The notes: generated by a model from the sequence alone, not told the origin. Counted from the stretch's first letter, positions 1 to 12,770 are shown. The stretch is DNA of 64,000 nt from Cucumis sativus (GCF_000004075.3 NC_026659.2:31328272-31392271), one strand, 5' to 3'. Numbers and translations: made by a program.

Positions 1-3000
1 GGTTGAAAAGTTGATGGCAAATACTTTGAAGGATAGCCAGGCCAGTTGAGCAACGTCAATTTATTTGACAGACATTCAATATCTTCCGAAAGTTGCACAT
101 TGTTGATTCGTAAAATTCTTAGCTCAGACATATCTGCAAATGCCTTAGCCTTCAATACCAATTCTTCTTCCTCCTCTAAGTCCATCACTATTCCACGAAT
201 ATATTTTAATTCCTGGCAAACCAAAACATAATTAACATAGCAATAATTGATTACAAGGACTAAAAACAATAGTATATACATGCATTATAAAGTATACAAT
301 GTCTTACATTGTTTTCATGAAATAGACGACGAGCATCATCTCGAAGCCAAATCCTTGTTTGTTGACAATTTCCCAGCTCGCGGTGCACAATTTCTTGGCC
401 CATACAAAGAATCAAGATGTGCATTTGTATATGTCCGTCTAAAATATCAATAAGACATCTATCAACCAACAATTGCAAATTAGTTTGAGGTGAGGTATAA
501 CCAAAGCCTTGAAGTATTTGAATCACTCTATCCACCTTCTCTCCATTGAGGAAACATGCCAAATCTAGGAAAATTTGTTGGCTCTCTGCTTCTAATCCTT
601 CATAACTTGACTTTAATACATCAGAGAAAATATTATCATAAACTACTTGATGAAAATTCTTCAATGTATGTTCCCATACATCTATGTTCTGACCATACAA
701 TGAAAAAGCTATTTTTTCCAAAGCTAATGGGAGTCTTCCAACCTTTTCGATCATCTCATTACAAAGATCATCCATATTCTGGGTATGAGGGTGATCTCCA
801 AATGCAAGCTTGCAAAAGAGGGAGAAGGCAGCCTCATGAGAAAGTAATTCTACATTATATTCTTGCACTTTGTCTTTGAAATTAGGGTGATGAAAAATAT
901 TTTTATTTGTGGTTGTAATAATGATTCGACTCCCTGCGCCAAACCAATCGGGGCTGCCAGCTAACATTTCTAATTGACTTCTTTCGGTTATTCCATCAAA
1001 AACAATAAGCACATTTTTAAGTGAACTCAAATGCTGCATAATCAATTCTACTCCATGATTCTCATCCAAAACTTGGATATCGATAGGTTTTAGGAAAGCA
1101 AGTTGATCAAGTAGTTGTTGCTGCAAGGAGACTATACTGCGTCCAACAAAGTGAAGAAAGTAAGGTTTTCGTAAGGCAGATACAAAAGGCTTAAAAATAC
1201 GTAAATATGTCATTTCCGCAAGGGTTGTTTTACCAATACCACTCATCCCCACTATCCCTATAAAACGTACGTCATTTGAGCCTAAGCCAAGGAGCATTTT
1301 CATTGTTCTTAATCGAAGTGGCATTTCAAATAAATTTTCTTCTTTGGCTTGGAGCTTAAGACGAAGCAAGTGATCACCTATTGAATTTGCGATGGATTGG
1401 ATTTTGAACTTTGTATAGCTGCATGTGCATGCAAACTCCGTCAAGTTAATTGTCAGTAACTAAATATATATAGAAAAACAATCCTACAAAATAGAAGACA
1501 ATTTGTGGGCGATGGAATTGTTAACAATATGAAAGGTTTCATCATTAATGATAATTTTTAACTTCAAAGTTATGAGCATTTAGCAGTCAACGCCTTTTTT
1601 TCTCTCTTCTCTCATAACAAATCCCTCGTATTTGTTAACCATTTTAAATTATGAATGACATTAATAATGTCACACTTTTATTAGTATATATGAATATTAT
1701 AATCTGATCACTACATTATGTATCATTTTATAAGTCGGAATCCTTTTTGCGGCAAAATACACTTTTGAGTCCTAGGTTTGAAATTGGTGTGTGATGCAGT
1801 AAGATTGGAGTTTCTCAAACAACCTATCATTATCAAATTGATTCAAATCAGAAACTGATTATACGTAAAAATAAAATGATTTAGAGTGTGAAAGAAATTA
1901 TGACCCAACATCAAAGAACATCCATGAATCATCCCAACACCAGTATGGAGGTCGACACATTTTCAAGAGGCAGAAATATTTAAGTAACAAAATCTACCAG
2001 GAAGACTTTCGGAAGAGAATGGATGAAATTTGGGTCTTTTGGGATAAATTCAAGAAAGACTATGCAAATCACTCAAAGCTACCAACTTACACAAGAAAAA
2101 TTCAAGAAAGACTGGAAATCATGGTTGAAGCTCACACGTAAAATTAAGTGTTATTTTTTAAATTTATCAATAAAGTATTATTGATTATTACTTTTGTCTT
2201 AATAATCTAAATCGAGTCAAATTAAATGTTATGTTTGATGAGTCATGAACTGTAGACAAAGAAATAAAGGAATCAATGTTGAGTATACATTATTCTAATA
2301 ACACTATGGATATGAATCACTTTGTATTTGATACAAATGCAGCGATCCAACGCATTCGTGTAGGTGCATGCGAGTGAGGGTATTCTATGTAGTGAGTTTG
2401 CATAAGACCGACTATAGTAACCATTAAATGTAACTTCATTAATTATAACTGGGTTTCTATAATTTCATTAAGATGACCTATGTTAACTTTGTCTTAACTA
2501 TGAGTGTATTATACACTCTTGTTCGCGATTGATTGTCCTTTGATTTTTGTACGAGTGAGAGTGGTCAGTTTGTCGACTTAATATGCTAATTATCATTTTC
2601 GAGACAAGATCGAGCGAGGAGCTGGTAACATAATCACACAAGATGTAATTCACTCCTTCTTAACTTTAAGATAAAAAATGAGTGTTCCCTTAAATAGTAT
2701 CTCTAGGACTTGAACAAAAAGCTCACCCTCTCTATGACACGAGAGAGATTTCTGTTTATTGGTTAGACCATAAATAGGTTGTTCATTATAGGAGCACGAG
2801 TATTTAAGGGATTATAAGTGACCTAGGGGTAAAACGATAAATTTGACGTAGTTGGTTGTTACATACATTTGTGAAGGATGACTAACTTAATGTTATTAGT
2901 TTATATATGTGTGGGCACATAAATATATCTACGGTAGAAAAGTTCAGCTGAGAGCTAGTCTTTAGTGAAGTATACACATAGTTAAGGAATATCGATTAAT

Positions 3001-3655
3001 GTGGTTAATGAGCTATCCAATTAATCTCATATCGTTGTAGCTTCTTATCCAGGTACATTAGGTACCCCTCCTAGTTCGGAAAGGGTAATAAGGTTAATGT
3101 ATATTTATTGTAATGTTTAAAATATTCAAACAAAATTAATATATGAATATATGGTGATATATTATAATATAAAGTTTTTTTTTTTAATTTTTTTTTTCAA
3201 AGTACTATTTTTTTTAATCCCAATTAAATTTGGGTTTAATGGTTTGTTAATATTGTTTCAATTGCAAAAGACTTTTATCCCCTTCAAGGTTAGCATGTAA
3301 TTCTAATTCTAATTTGATTAACATACCATGTAATTCTAATTTGATGAACATAGATGCTAACCAACCTAGGACTGATCAACTTATTGAATGTCAATTAGGC
3401 GCATAGAAATCAGGCATTCCACCTAAGGGTACTTAATGCTAACCGAGAAGTTCGATAATGCATTCTATTAGATTAAACCAATTAAAACCTTAGGCCAATT
3501 TATTTGACAATTCCACTTAAATTGGTTGGGTGAACATCACACATGTATGACAAGGGAGAGATAGTAACAACCCAAACTAGATTGTTTTAAAATAGAAATT
3601 CCTAAATTTTATTCTTTTCTTTCCGTGTATTTACTTGCTCAAAATCTCAACTCCC

Positions 3656-3688
<33 letters not shown>

Positions 3689-5379
3689 ATTCCGTCATCT
3701 CATGGTTGAAAATTAATTTGTTTGAGAATCGACTGCTCCCTGTGATCTGACCTATAGACTTGTCACAAAGACTAGTTGTTACTGTCTGATTCGATTTATT
3801 ATTTGGCATGGGTTTAGTCAAGGAAATCCATATGACTAATTTTGCACTTGAATTTTTATACAATATTTTGACACTTGATTGTGTATAGATTTCATCCCAG
3901 CAAAGGGTTGAGTTAGCTTATGATTCAAGTTAATTAGATGGGCATTCAACTAATCGACTTAGGATTAAATTAATAGAATAATTAGATAGGCACTTGAAAG
4001 TTAATTATTCACTCAACCTACCCTATTTCATTAGATCTTAATGAAATTAATATAATTCAAGCATGTATGCATAATGCATGCTTTCACATCTTGTTGAATT
4101 TCATTAATTTGTACTTGAGGACAATTTGGGTTAGCGTTTCTAATTAAAATTGGTTGAGATTTAACGTTAAGGTCTATTAACAATAATGGCATGATCAAAT
4201 AAATCGAAATAGGAAAACTCTTTATTGATCATCTTTTAAATTTAATTCTTGCGTTATTTTTCATTATTTGTGACCAAAACCATTCAACCCCTGGTGGAAA
4301 ATTTTGAGAAACAACACCTTTTTGGTTTTATATATTTCAAAAGTAACATATATAGTTTTAGAAAACTCGTAATTTGTTTTTTCCGAGGTCAATCTTGGTT
4401 GAGTCAACCTCGAAATTCTTTCCAAATATATAGTGTGTTTTGAAGGATTTATCTTGGTCTCTCTCGGCTGATTGCATCTTGTTCTAAAAAAAAGAACTGT
4501 AAATCAGAAACAAGGAACAAAGAATGGAAATGTTACCAAATGGGCCTTAAGGTTCTCCCGTGAGTTCAATTCTAGGACTAGTTCTTGGTGTGTAATTGTG
4601 TTATTATTTGATTCGGATTTGGGCCACGAAATCCACTCAATCAAAGACAAATATTAATAATAGTAAATAAATAAATAAATAAAATGGAAATAGAATGAGA
4701 AATGGGACCAAGTTAGAACTCAAATCAATCTTATGTACTTATGTCGAAACTAAAAGTAATTATGGTTAAAAAGATGTGTTTGTACTTACGAAATCCTTTG
4801 TGGTATATCTACTCCAGGGAGATCGCTAACTTCTAACACAGACAACCACCACTTGTCGACTTCCTTCAAGTAATCCTTTTTTGCCTCACTATTAATGAAT
4901 TTTTCAAAAGCATGTTGATATCGAAACTTAACTTGCCTAGACGTCATAGAACCCACTTCGCTATAAGCATCGGTCTCCCTGTTCCTACTTAGACTTCGTA
5001 AAGATCTTCCTTCCCACTGCTTAAATAAAGGTCTTGGTGGAGGTGGTGGTGCGACCCTACCCCCATAAAACAAAGGAAGGACTTGGTGTTTGGTTTTCTT
5101 TTTTTGATCTATTATTTTAACCAACTCTCTCAAACACCACTTGGAAGAAGCATACCCCTCTGATAAAACAACCATGGAAGTGATTGATCCTTCAATTGCT
5201 TTCACTATATTATCACTCAGATTAACCTCCTCATCCATAAACATCTTGATTCCCCATTCGCTAAGAGTCTCATATAAATCCTTAATGAAACGTCGGTAGC
5301 CATCGTCTTCCTCGTCTCTGTTGAAACTTAAGAAAGCATCAAAAGCCATTTGAGAAGGATGAGATGAGGAACCAGCCAT
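1..5379 (-). CDS. TNL immune receptor, gene 1 (3' end beyond window)
   Basis: Probable intracellular TIR-NB-LRR receptor. Exons read on minus: TIR 5379-4790, NB-ARC 1418-308, and LRR-entry exon 212-1, which runs off the window. The donor at 4789 and acceptor at 1419 join in phase. The TIR is odd: the usual SFRGEDT loop reads SFNRDEEDDG, and about 40 residues including a PPPPPP run replace the normal VDPSDVR segment after VLPLFY. The putative catalytic Glu in WCLREL is kept. The NB-ARC has P-loop GMSGIGKTT, kinase-2 LIVFDGI (second Asp replaced by Gly), RNBS-B with TTT instead of TTR, GRLPLAL, FLDLACFL, and a degenerate MHD (MHILILCMG). The third exon has the LLNWPGYPSKYLPS signature that precedes LRRs. 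The start is the ATG before GSSSHPSQMAFDAF. Head to head with gene 2. The missing motifs suggest a specialised partner or a decaying gene; all visible exons are open. Confidence 0.85.
1419..4789 (-). other. Long intron 1 of gene 1, repeat-derived DNA
   Basis: A 3.4-kb intron between TIR and NB-ARC exons, much longer than the 0.4-1.5 kb of the other TNLs here. It holds no convincing ORF. The stretch at about 2400-3100 reads like a decayed LTR-retrotransposon segment, but I cannot assign a family. A 31-base C run lies at 3658-3688. Confidence 0.5.
3658..3688. repeat. Poly(C) homopolymer, 31 bases
   Basis: Uninterrupted run of C on the plus strand, so poly(G) in the transcribed sense of gene 1. 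It sits inside the long first intron. Its exact length is prone to sequencing error. Confidence 0.95.
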
Positions 5380-6068
5380 GCTTCTTCTCTTCTACGAACA
5401 CAATCTCGATCAAGCTAACTCGCTCATAATAATTAATTAAGTTTAAAAAACAAAGGAAATTTAGAATCTCTCCCAATTCTTGGTTTAATTTAAATGAAAT
5501 TGACGGTTTGTATGATGCGGGTTTGTGGTTTCAATAATCAAATCTTTTATAGGAGAAAAGAAAATTTCAAAACTCCCCAATATATTAAAATGAGTATGAT
5601 CATTGAAAACCTTCTCAGTTTGGTGAAAATGCGTCATCACCTTATTTTCTAATTGTCTTAATTAAACTTTAAATATATATTGTTTTTGTCTAATTTACTT
5701 GGGAGTTCACATCTAAATGCCTTACCAGATGTCTCATTCATTAGTTTAATATATATTTTGGCAAAGTAAACATTACATGACATTGGCTTTCATTTTTAAG
5801 TGTAAATACAAGCAATGATTTTTTGAGAAAATTATATTTGAAATTTGTCTTTTAATTGGACCAAGTCTGAATTCCAACTACTACAGCGACACCATGTTTT
5901 TACGGATGAAAAAGTCTACAGCTTATTCTTATTATTTGTGGAGGTTCGGGAGACATGTTATAGTTAATTTGGTTTCAATATATCTGTTTTCATTTTTCAT
6001 ATCCTTTTTGGGTTTGTTCTACCAGCTGCCACTATTGAAACTTCATCGTGTCATCAAATTCTTTGAAG
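5380..6068. promoter_or_regulatory. Shared bidirectional promoter between genes 1 and 2
   Basis: The start codons of two divergent TNL genes are 689 bp apart. No other ORF with support lies between them, so this segment must hold both promoters and 5' leaders. Head-to-head TNL pairs are known to work together (Arabidopsis RPS4/RRS1), and a head-to-head TNL pair is reported at the melon Fom-1/Prv locus; equating this pair with that locus is only inference. Confidence 0.7.
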
Positions 6069-9000
6069 ATGAGTACTTTTGATACTTTCATAAGTTTTAG
6101 AGGCGAAGATACTCGTAACACGTTCACCGGACATTTGTACAAGGCGCTGGTTGATTTTGGAATATCGACTTTTATGGACGACAAGAAACTCTTGATTGGA
6201 GATAGTCTTAGTGAAGATCTTATTGGAGCTATAGAAAAATCAGGGTCTTTCATTGTTGTTTTATCAGAGAACTATGCTTCTTCAAAGTGGTGCTTGAGAG
6301 AATTGGTGAAGATAATTGGTTGTATGGTGGAACAAAAGCGTCGAGTTCTTCCTGTATTTTACCACGTGAGTCCTCATGATGTTCGACATCAATCAGGGTG
6401 TTTCAAGAAAAGCTTTTGTGAATATGAAGAAATTCTTCAAGAGCTCAACGATAGGGAAGGAGATAAATATACGAAGGAGGTTCAAGAATGGAGGAGTGCG
6501 TTGACAAAAGTTGGCGAGCTCACTGGAGTAGTTGTAACAAAAGATAGGTGATGTACCTATTCAGTTTTGATTTTTTTGTTGTTGCTAGTTCTACAATAGT
6601 AATTAGAATATAATGATAATCATAGACAAAGGACGGCCATATATGATAGACTACTATCACTATCTATCACATATAGATACTAGTAGTTGTGATATATATA
6701 AATACATTTTGGTATCTATCATTAGATAGACGGGGATAGAAGTCTCTTAGCGTTCATCTCAGTGATAAAAATTGATACAAGTTTGTAGTTGATAGACCCA
6801 TACTGAATAAAAGTCTATCGATGTCTATAAGTGAAAGAAACTGATAGAAGTTCATAACGGCTGATAAAGACTAATAGAAGTTTAGCAATGTCTATTATTG
6901 ATAAGATTGATAGAAATCTCTCATTGATATACTATAGTGAATAGAAAATTATTCAAATCAATCATTTATAGAACTTGATAGAAGTCTATCAGTGATAGAA
7001 ATTGATGGTTGTCGATCAAGAGGCTGATAGAAGTCTGTCAGTGTGTATCAATGATAGAAAGAGATAACACAAGTTTATCATTGATAAAAGTTTATAAAAG
7101 TCTTGCCTATTGGTGACAAAGAGTAAGTGTGATATGGTACTATCAATGATATAAGTGTATAACATTCAATCGATGTTAAACAATGATAGAAGGATTCTTT
7201 CTCTCACTTATCACCTAAAATCTACACGTCTCAAATTTTCAATCTCTCGCGCTCTCTCTCAAGAAAAATTTGTTTTTAAAGAATTGTTAGTATATAGTAG
7301 TTAATGTTCACTGCTTTGTTTTTATAGAGACAAATCCACTGTTGAGGATAGACAATAATGATAGTGGGATAGACAATGCTAGATAGTATTTTATATAACC
7401 CTCTATCATATGACAGAACTAACCATTTAGTTTTGTTTCTAACGGATAAATTTTATCCATTTACATTAACAAATAGGTTTATAGTTTATAGTTTCTGTGT
7501 CAATCTATTAAAAAGAGAAAAGTGGTACTCTGTATTTATAGCTTTTTTTTTCTTTTGTTTTGATAGATGATTCATGCTAATTCTAAAATATTACTCTATT
7601 AGATTTTTTTCTTCTATGAAACCACTATCAACTAGACAATTTTATAATTGTCGATAAATAGTGATAAATTACTATTATCGTCTATCACCCACAAACATTG
7701 ATTGACTACTATCGTCGTAATTGATAGTTGGTACATGGCAGATAATTTCCATAGCTATTATACATTCTTAACCAAATGTCGTCTTCTTCATCCACCCTTT
7801 CAATTTTATCTCATCCTTTGTTTTCTACTGTTCTCTCTCTCTTCAATCTCAGTATCCTGATCTACTTTCCCCATTTTCTTTGGACTTCCCTCCTTTGATA
7901 TGTAATATTGAATATAGTATGCATGCAGTCTTGAAGCCGCTAGCATCGACAAAATCACAGAACAACTAAGTTCTACGTTGCATCAACAAAAGTTAGTAAA
8001 TTTGGACGAGCTCACTGAGTTAGTTGATATTGAACGTCAGTTATGCAAGATGGATAAGCTAAATGATTTGGAGCCAAATGTGGTACGTTTTATAGGGATA
8101 ATAGGGATGGGCGGAATTGGTAAAACAACCATTGCTGAAGTTTTTTATGAAAAAGTTGCATATAAATTCGGAAAAAATTGTTGTTTTCTTCGCATTTATG
8201 AACACACTACTTTACTCTCACTTCAACAACAACTTCTTTCCCAACTTCTTCAAACAAAGGACATAATTATAAACAATCAGAATGAAGGAGCAAGCATGAT
8301 TGGAAGTCGTTTGAAAAATAAAAGAGTTTTGATTGTTCTTGATGGGGTGAAAGAAAAAAGTCAGTTAGAACAGTTAGTTGGAAATCCTAATTGGTTTGGT
8401 CAAGGGTCCAAAATCATCATTACAACCAGAAATAGGGATGTTCTTCGTCAGCCAAATTATAAAGATAAAATGGTTGAATACAAAGTGGAGTTTCTTGATA
8501 ATAAAAGTGCCATGACACTCTTTTGCAAACAAGCATTTGGATCATGTGATCAGTTTCCCAGTAAGAATTTTGAGGACTTTTCTAAGGAGATTGTAGAAAG
8601 GGTTAAAGGACATCCACAGGTTTTGAGACAAATTGGGTCGTCTTTATATGATAAAGGTATAGAGATATGGAAAGAACAATTGAAGAGTCTTGAGGAAGAT
8701 TACAACAATCGTATATTTAAGACATTAAAGATAAGTTTTGATGATTTAGGAAAGACAAGCCAAGAAGTTTTTCTTGATTTTGCATGCTTCTTCAATGAGA
8801 AGAAGAAAGAGAGTGTGATTGAAATACTTAAGAGTCTTGATTATAGACCTCATAGCGAAATACAATTGTTGGAAGATAGATGTCTCATTGAAGTAAGACG
8901 TGACAACACAATATTTATGCCTAAGTGCATTCAAGCTATGGGTCAACAGATTGAACGTGAAGCTGATAAACGGAGTAGGATTTGGCTTCCGAAAGATGCC

Positions 9001-9749
9001 CATGATGTATTTGATGAACCACATGTAAGACTGAAATATAAAAGTTTATATATATACATATATATATATAAATGTTTGTTTATCTTTCCCTTTCTTATAT
9101 GTTTTAAATAATGTTTATTTACAGAGAGTAAAGGACATAAAAGGTGTAGTCTTGAAATTGGAAGAGAAGCAAGAAGAAGTAAAGTTAGAGGGTAAGGTTT
9201 TTGAGGATATGAGAAGTTTAAAAATATTGGAAATTGGGAATGTAGAGGTGAGTGGAGACTTCACACATCTCTCAAAACAATTGAGATTGCTCAATTGGCA
9301 AAGCTATCCCTCACAATGTTTGCCATTACGTTTTGAATCAAGATATTTATTTCAACTTCTTTTGCCTCTAAGTCAAACAAGGCAACTTTGGAATGGTCAA
9401 AAGGTTAGTACATACAAATATCATATCATATATATCATAGGTATAACTTTTTTTAAAATGCAACCCAACTGTGTTTTGTGACAGGGATTTGAGAAATTGA
9501 AGGTTATTAATGTTAGCCGTTCGAAGAATTTACGAGAGACTCCTAACTTTACTAAGGTTCCAAATCTTGAAAGTTTGGACCTAAGTTATTGTCCAAGGTT
9601 GTGGAAGATTGATTCTTCTATTAGTCGTCTCAATCGTTTGACGTTGTTGGATGTATCGTATTGTATCAATCTTGAAAGCTTGCCATTTTCTAGAAGCTGC
9701 AAAAGCCTCGCAAGAATAAATTATGCTGGCTCAGGTCTTGAAGAAAGAG
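6069..9749 (+). CDS. TNL immune receptor with truncated LRR, gene 2
   Basis: Probable cytoplasmic TIR-NB-LRR receptor. Exons: TIR 6069-6547, NB-ARC 7929-9024, LRR-entry 9125-9403, short LRR 9485-9749; the phases agree. The TIR is canonical (ISFRGEDTR, YASSKWCLREL with the putative catalytic Glu). The NB-ARC has P-loop GMGGIGKTT, kinase-2 VLIVLDGV (Asp to Gly, as in gene 1), TTRNRD, a degraded GLPL motif (GHPQVL), FLDFACFF, and no MHD: the position reads FMPKCIQAMG. Only about three LRRs follow; reading through the donor at 9750 stops at 9778. I chose ATG 6069 because it directly precedes STFDTFISFRGEDT; the codon at 6048 is GTG. Three short downstream exons (10471-11236) may extend it. The short LRR and lost motifs suggest an atypical partner of gene 1 or a gene in decay. 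Confidence 0.82.
6640..7720. repeat. Degenerate GATAGAAGTCTATC-type repeat array in intron 1
   Basis: Most of intron 1 of gene 2 consists of diverged units around GATAGA-AG-TCTATC, a near-perfect palindrome, alternating with TGATAGAAATTGATAG-like spacers. Similar units recur inside the MITE-like element at 54.43-54.64 kb and near 47.7-47.8 kb. It looks like amplification of part of a transposon. Confidence 0.7.
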
Positions 9750-10159
9750 GTATATATACGTACCTTTCATTATGGTAAATAGAACTCTCCCTTAGCATAA
9801 CGTGAAAATTATAAAATGCATAATAATAATAAAATATAAAATAACATTTTAGAAATACATTATGTTATTTTATATGATCAGGTTACATTCAAATTTTAGT
9901 TCCTATCGTTGTATAACTTAGAATTTAGTCTCTATAATTTGATAGCTTTCGTATGCAGTGAAATGATATTTTTCAACTAGATTGATATGACTAATGTTTT
10001 CCAAAATTTTGATTGAACTCGAAGAAATACTTAGAAATATTATAGAAAAAAAACCCCTCGACTAATCCATTTGATTGGGCTCTACTGTCTCTATCAATTT
10101 TTTTGATAATATATGTTATCTCTGTATCATGATATTTTAATGAATTATTCCATGAGGCT

Positions 10160-10330
10160 TTTGCAAAAATAGCAAAAAAAAAAAAAAAAAAATTATGATA
10201 ACAGAGTCTATGTCACAACATTTTTTAAATTTGTAAAAGTAGCAAATTTAAAAGTGATAATCCTTTGACGCTATGATTAGTATCTGATATTCCTCTAATA
10301 GAGCTATGATTACCATCTGATAGTTATTTG
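10160..10330 (+). repeat. Dispersed MITE-like repeat, copy 1
   Basis: Contains an A-run followed by TATGATAACAGAGTCTATGTCAC, AAAAGTAGCAAATTTAAAAG and short GATA-type stretches. The same order appears in reverse complement at 30030-30190. No ORF; probably non-autonomous. Confidence 0.55.
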
Positions 10331-10470
10331 ATCATATTCGCCATGGGCAAAAAATTAATACATGAGCTATTTTTTTCTATATGTTTTTATCATTTGATGC
10401 AATTTCTCTTGTTACTTTGCTTGCTAATTATATTATTAACTTCATTTTATAAATATGTTTTGGTAATTAG

Positions 10471-11236
10471 GTATGGAGAACCTTCAAAACAATGACTCCC
10501 AACTTGTAAGCACCTATTCATTCATATGATACACTAGTTGTTTTTAAAATTAATTTAATTAATAATTAAAATGTGTGATCACATCATCTCAGTATAAATA
10601 ATGGTTGGAATGAACATTTTTCAGTTGGATCAATTATCTCAAGATCTCCTCAATGTGAGGAGTAAAGAACCCCGACTAAATCTCCACTATAATCTTGAAT
10701 GAATACAACAAAGTTCTCCCTCAGATAAATATCTCGAGAATAATAATCCTGGCAACAAACGACAATACCAATGAAGAAAAATAAAAAGATGACATCATAT
10801 GTGGTAGCCAACTATTCGAATTTAAATAGCTCCAAACGAAATTTCCATTGTTCAGAATGAAGACATTGTGCGAAGAATATACCGTCAAAATTTCATGTTG
10901 ATCGAACCACATATATGGCTGAAGAATGAAAAAAATATTCTTTTTCTATTTTCTCTCAGGGTTGCGTCACACTCATCACTTTTTCAAAATTTCAATTGCA
11001 TAAATAATTAACCCTAAACAAAATTGTGGGTTGGGGAAATAAAGTCCATCAATGATGATGATAGTAATCGACTTCAATTGATCAAGATGTTAATAATTTC
11101 TTATTTGAGTGATTTTTGTTTTTTAAATTTCCATAGTATGATATAATTGCTAAATTTATAAATCAATATTTTCAGGCCAAACGGAGGTTTATTTCTAGAC
11201 TTGAAGATCTGATCTGCAGCAGATTAAATAAAATTG
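10471..11236 (+). other. Possible short 3' exons of gene 2
   Basis: Three stretches with good splice borders and matching phases could follow exon 4 of gene 2: 10471-10505, 10625-10654 and 11176-11236. Together they encode a charged, leucine-rich peptide (MENLQNNDSQL, LDQLSQDLLN, AKRRFISRLEDLI) that could be helical. If the second donor is not used, the frame ends at a TGA about 45 bases later. The continuation after 11236 is not clear, because a copia remnant begins soon after. It replaces the normal LRR and post-LRR parts. Confidence 0.35.
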
Positions 11237-11549
11237 GTAAGTAAGTAGTCATAAATACTATCATAAGTTTAAAATACCAATACACAGTTCAGTATTTTTG
11301 GATTCATCATAATCTTGAGGCGTTGCTTCATATATATAGATGGTTCTATTCTTCCATGTAGAAAAGCTGTCTTTAATTACATCTAAATGATCAAGTTCTA
11401 AATCAAACTAAACAACTAGTGAGAGAGTAGAGTTCTTAGAGAAGTGTGCTTAACACCAGCAGAAACACCTTTTTCTATATCGATCATAGTAATCCACTTT
11501 AAATGTCTCCTATGCTTCGTCTTTAGATTTAAGCAAAACTATCCAACTT

Positions 11550-11860
11550 TTTATTTTTTCTAGAAAAATCATTTATAGAAGTTAGAAAATACGTGAAACC
11601 ACTTAGGAGAAGAAGTATGTGAAGGGCCCCCCAAATCTGAATGTATGTACTCCAAAATTTCATTTGCCAATGATCCAATCCTATGGTAGTATGCCTCAAT
11701 TACACAACATTTGTAGTCATTTACTGCATGCTGATATGAGAAAGTTGTTTATGCCATACATCTCCCTCAGCATTCAGCAACACCTTTATCTAAAACTATG
11801 AGTGCTGTTTCGAACTTGATGACTTGTAAACCATTCGTTTTTGTCCCAGCCAGCATAGTT
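11550..11860 (-). mobile_element. Degenerate Ty1/copia polyprotein fragment
   Basis: Read on minus, two copia signatures occur in the right order but in different frames: a GAG-pre-integrase motif (VWHKQLSHISMQ), then the integrase entry motif LEYIHSDLGGP. Stops and frameshifts separate them, so the element is dead. The GC-richer stretch up to about 12.1 kb may be part of it. No LTRs were recognised. Confidence 0.65.
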
Positions 11861-12439
11861 TTTTTACTCACAAAAGCACCCTCCGGAGAGAGGTAGTCAG
11901 GAGAAATGGTATCTCTCGACAGGTAGCACTGTGCATTGGAAGTAATGGGTAACTTCTGATGCCGTATGAAGGCATCCAGAGTTAGTTAGAGAAAGCCTTT
12001 AATGTTATGATTCTGTCTGACACATTTAAGGACGGCATCGGGGCTTACTCTCATCTCCCGATGCCTTGTGTACTGCATTAGAAGATACCCTTAGAAAATC
12101 TTCAAACTGTTGGAAGCGTACGATGAACACCCCAAATAGATAATTATATATCCAGTAGAATATTTAAGAGGAAAAACAAACTTTATTGGAAGCCTCTAAT
12201 TTTTTTTACGTGTATTCTACTAAAACTTAGATAATTTAAATTACAACAATTCAATACTATTTATAGGATTGTGATGAACATAACTCATACTACAAATTAC
12301 ACACAACAATTTAAAACCTAAATTTAATTAATATGAAAACTCCTACTAAATGAACTCTAAACATCGTTGAACTTTTTCTAACTTTCATAAATCAATTCAC
12401 ATATAACTTATTTGTTTAAAGCAAATGTATGCTTAATTT

Positions 12440-12770
12440 CAGATCTCAATCTCATCATCTTTGTGTCTCCCCATTTCAGGTTCCAGCTCGCATCCGCCCA
12501 TCTCCCCCAATGTCCCTTCTGCCAGCCGCAGTGACTCCAACGCACAACCACCGTCGTCCGCCTCTGCCTCATCTTCCTTCTCACCACCACAATGACTCCA
12601 ACACACAACTTCCATCGTTCATCTATCTCTCCATCGCCACTCCGTCTGCCACACACATTTCAACCATCGCCTATCGTCGTTGTTTAGCCTGCCGCACCCA
12701 GTCCACGGTCTCTCTTTCTCTTCACTTCGTGAAGTCCTCTTTATTGGTAAACAATTTTGCTCTTGTTTTA
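12440..12770 (+). other. Pyrimidine-rich, GC-rich island, unassigned
   Basis: A C/T-rich block stands out from the surrounding AT-rich DNA. It has an open frame of about 117 codons with low-complexity Pro/Ser/His/Thr content and no recognised domain. A GT at the end (TTATTG|GTAAAC) resembles a leader exon with a donor. It could be a leader or promoter left by a transposon or a lost gene. Confidence 0.3.

Noticed and set aside
3639-3863. Minus-strand open frame with a poly-Gly run
   Set aside because: Created by the C homopolymer; no domain, and it lies within an intron.
6640-7720. CRISPR-like regular repeats
   Set aside because: Units vary in length and sequence with no unique spacers, and this is eukaryotic DNA.
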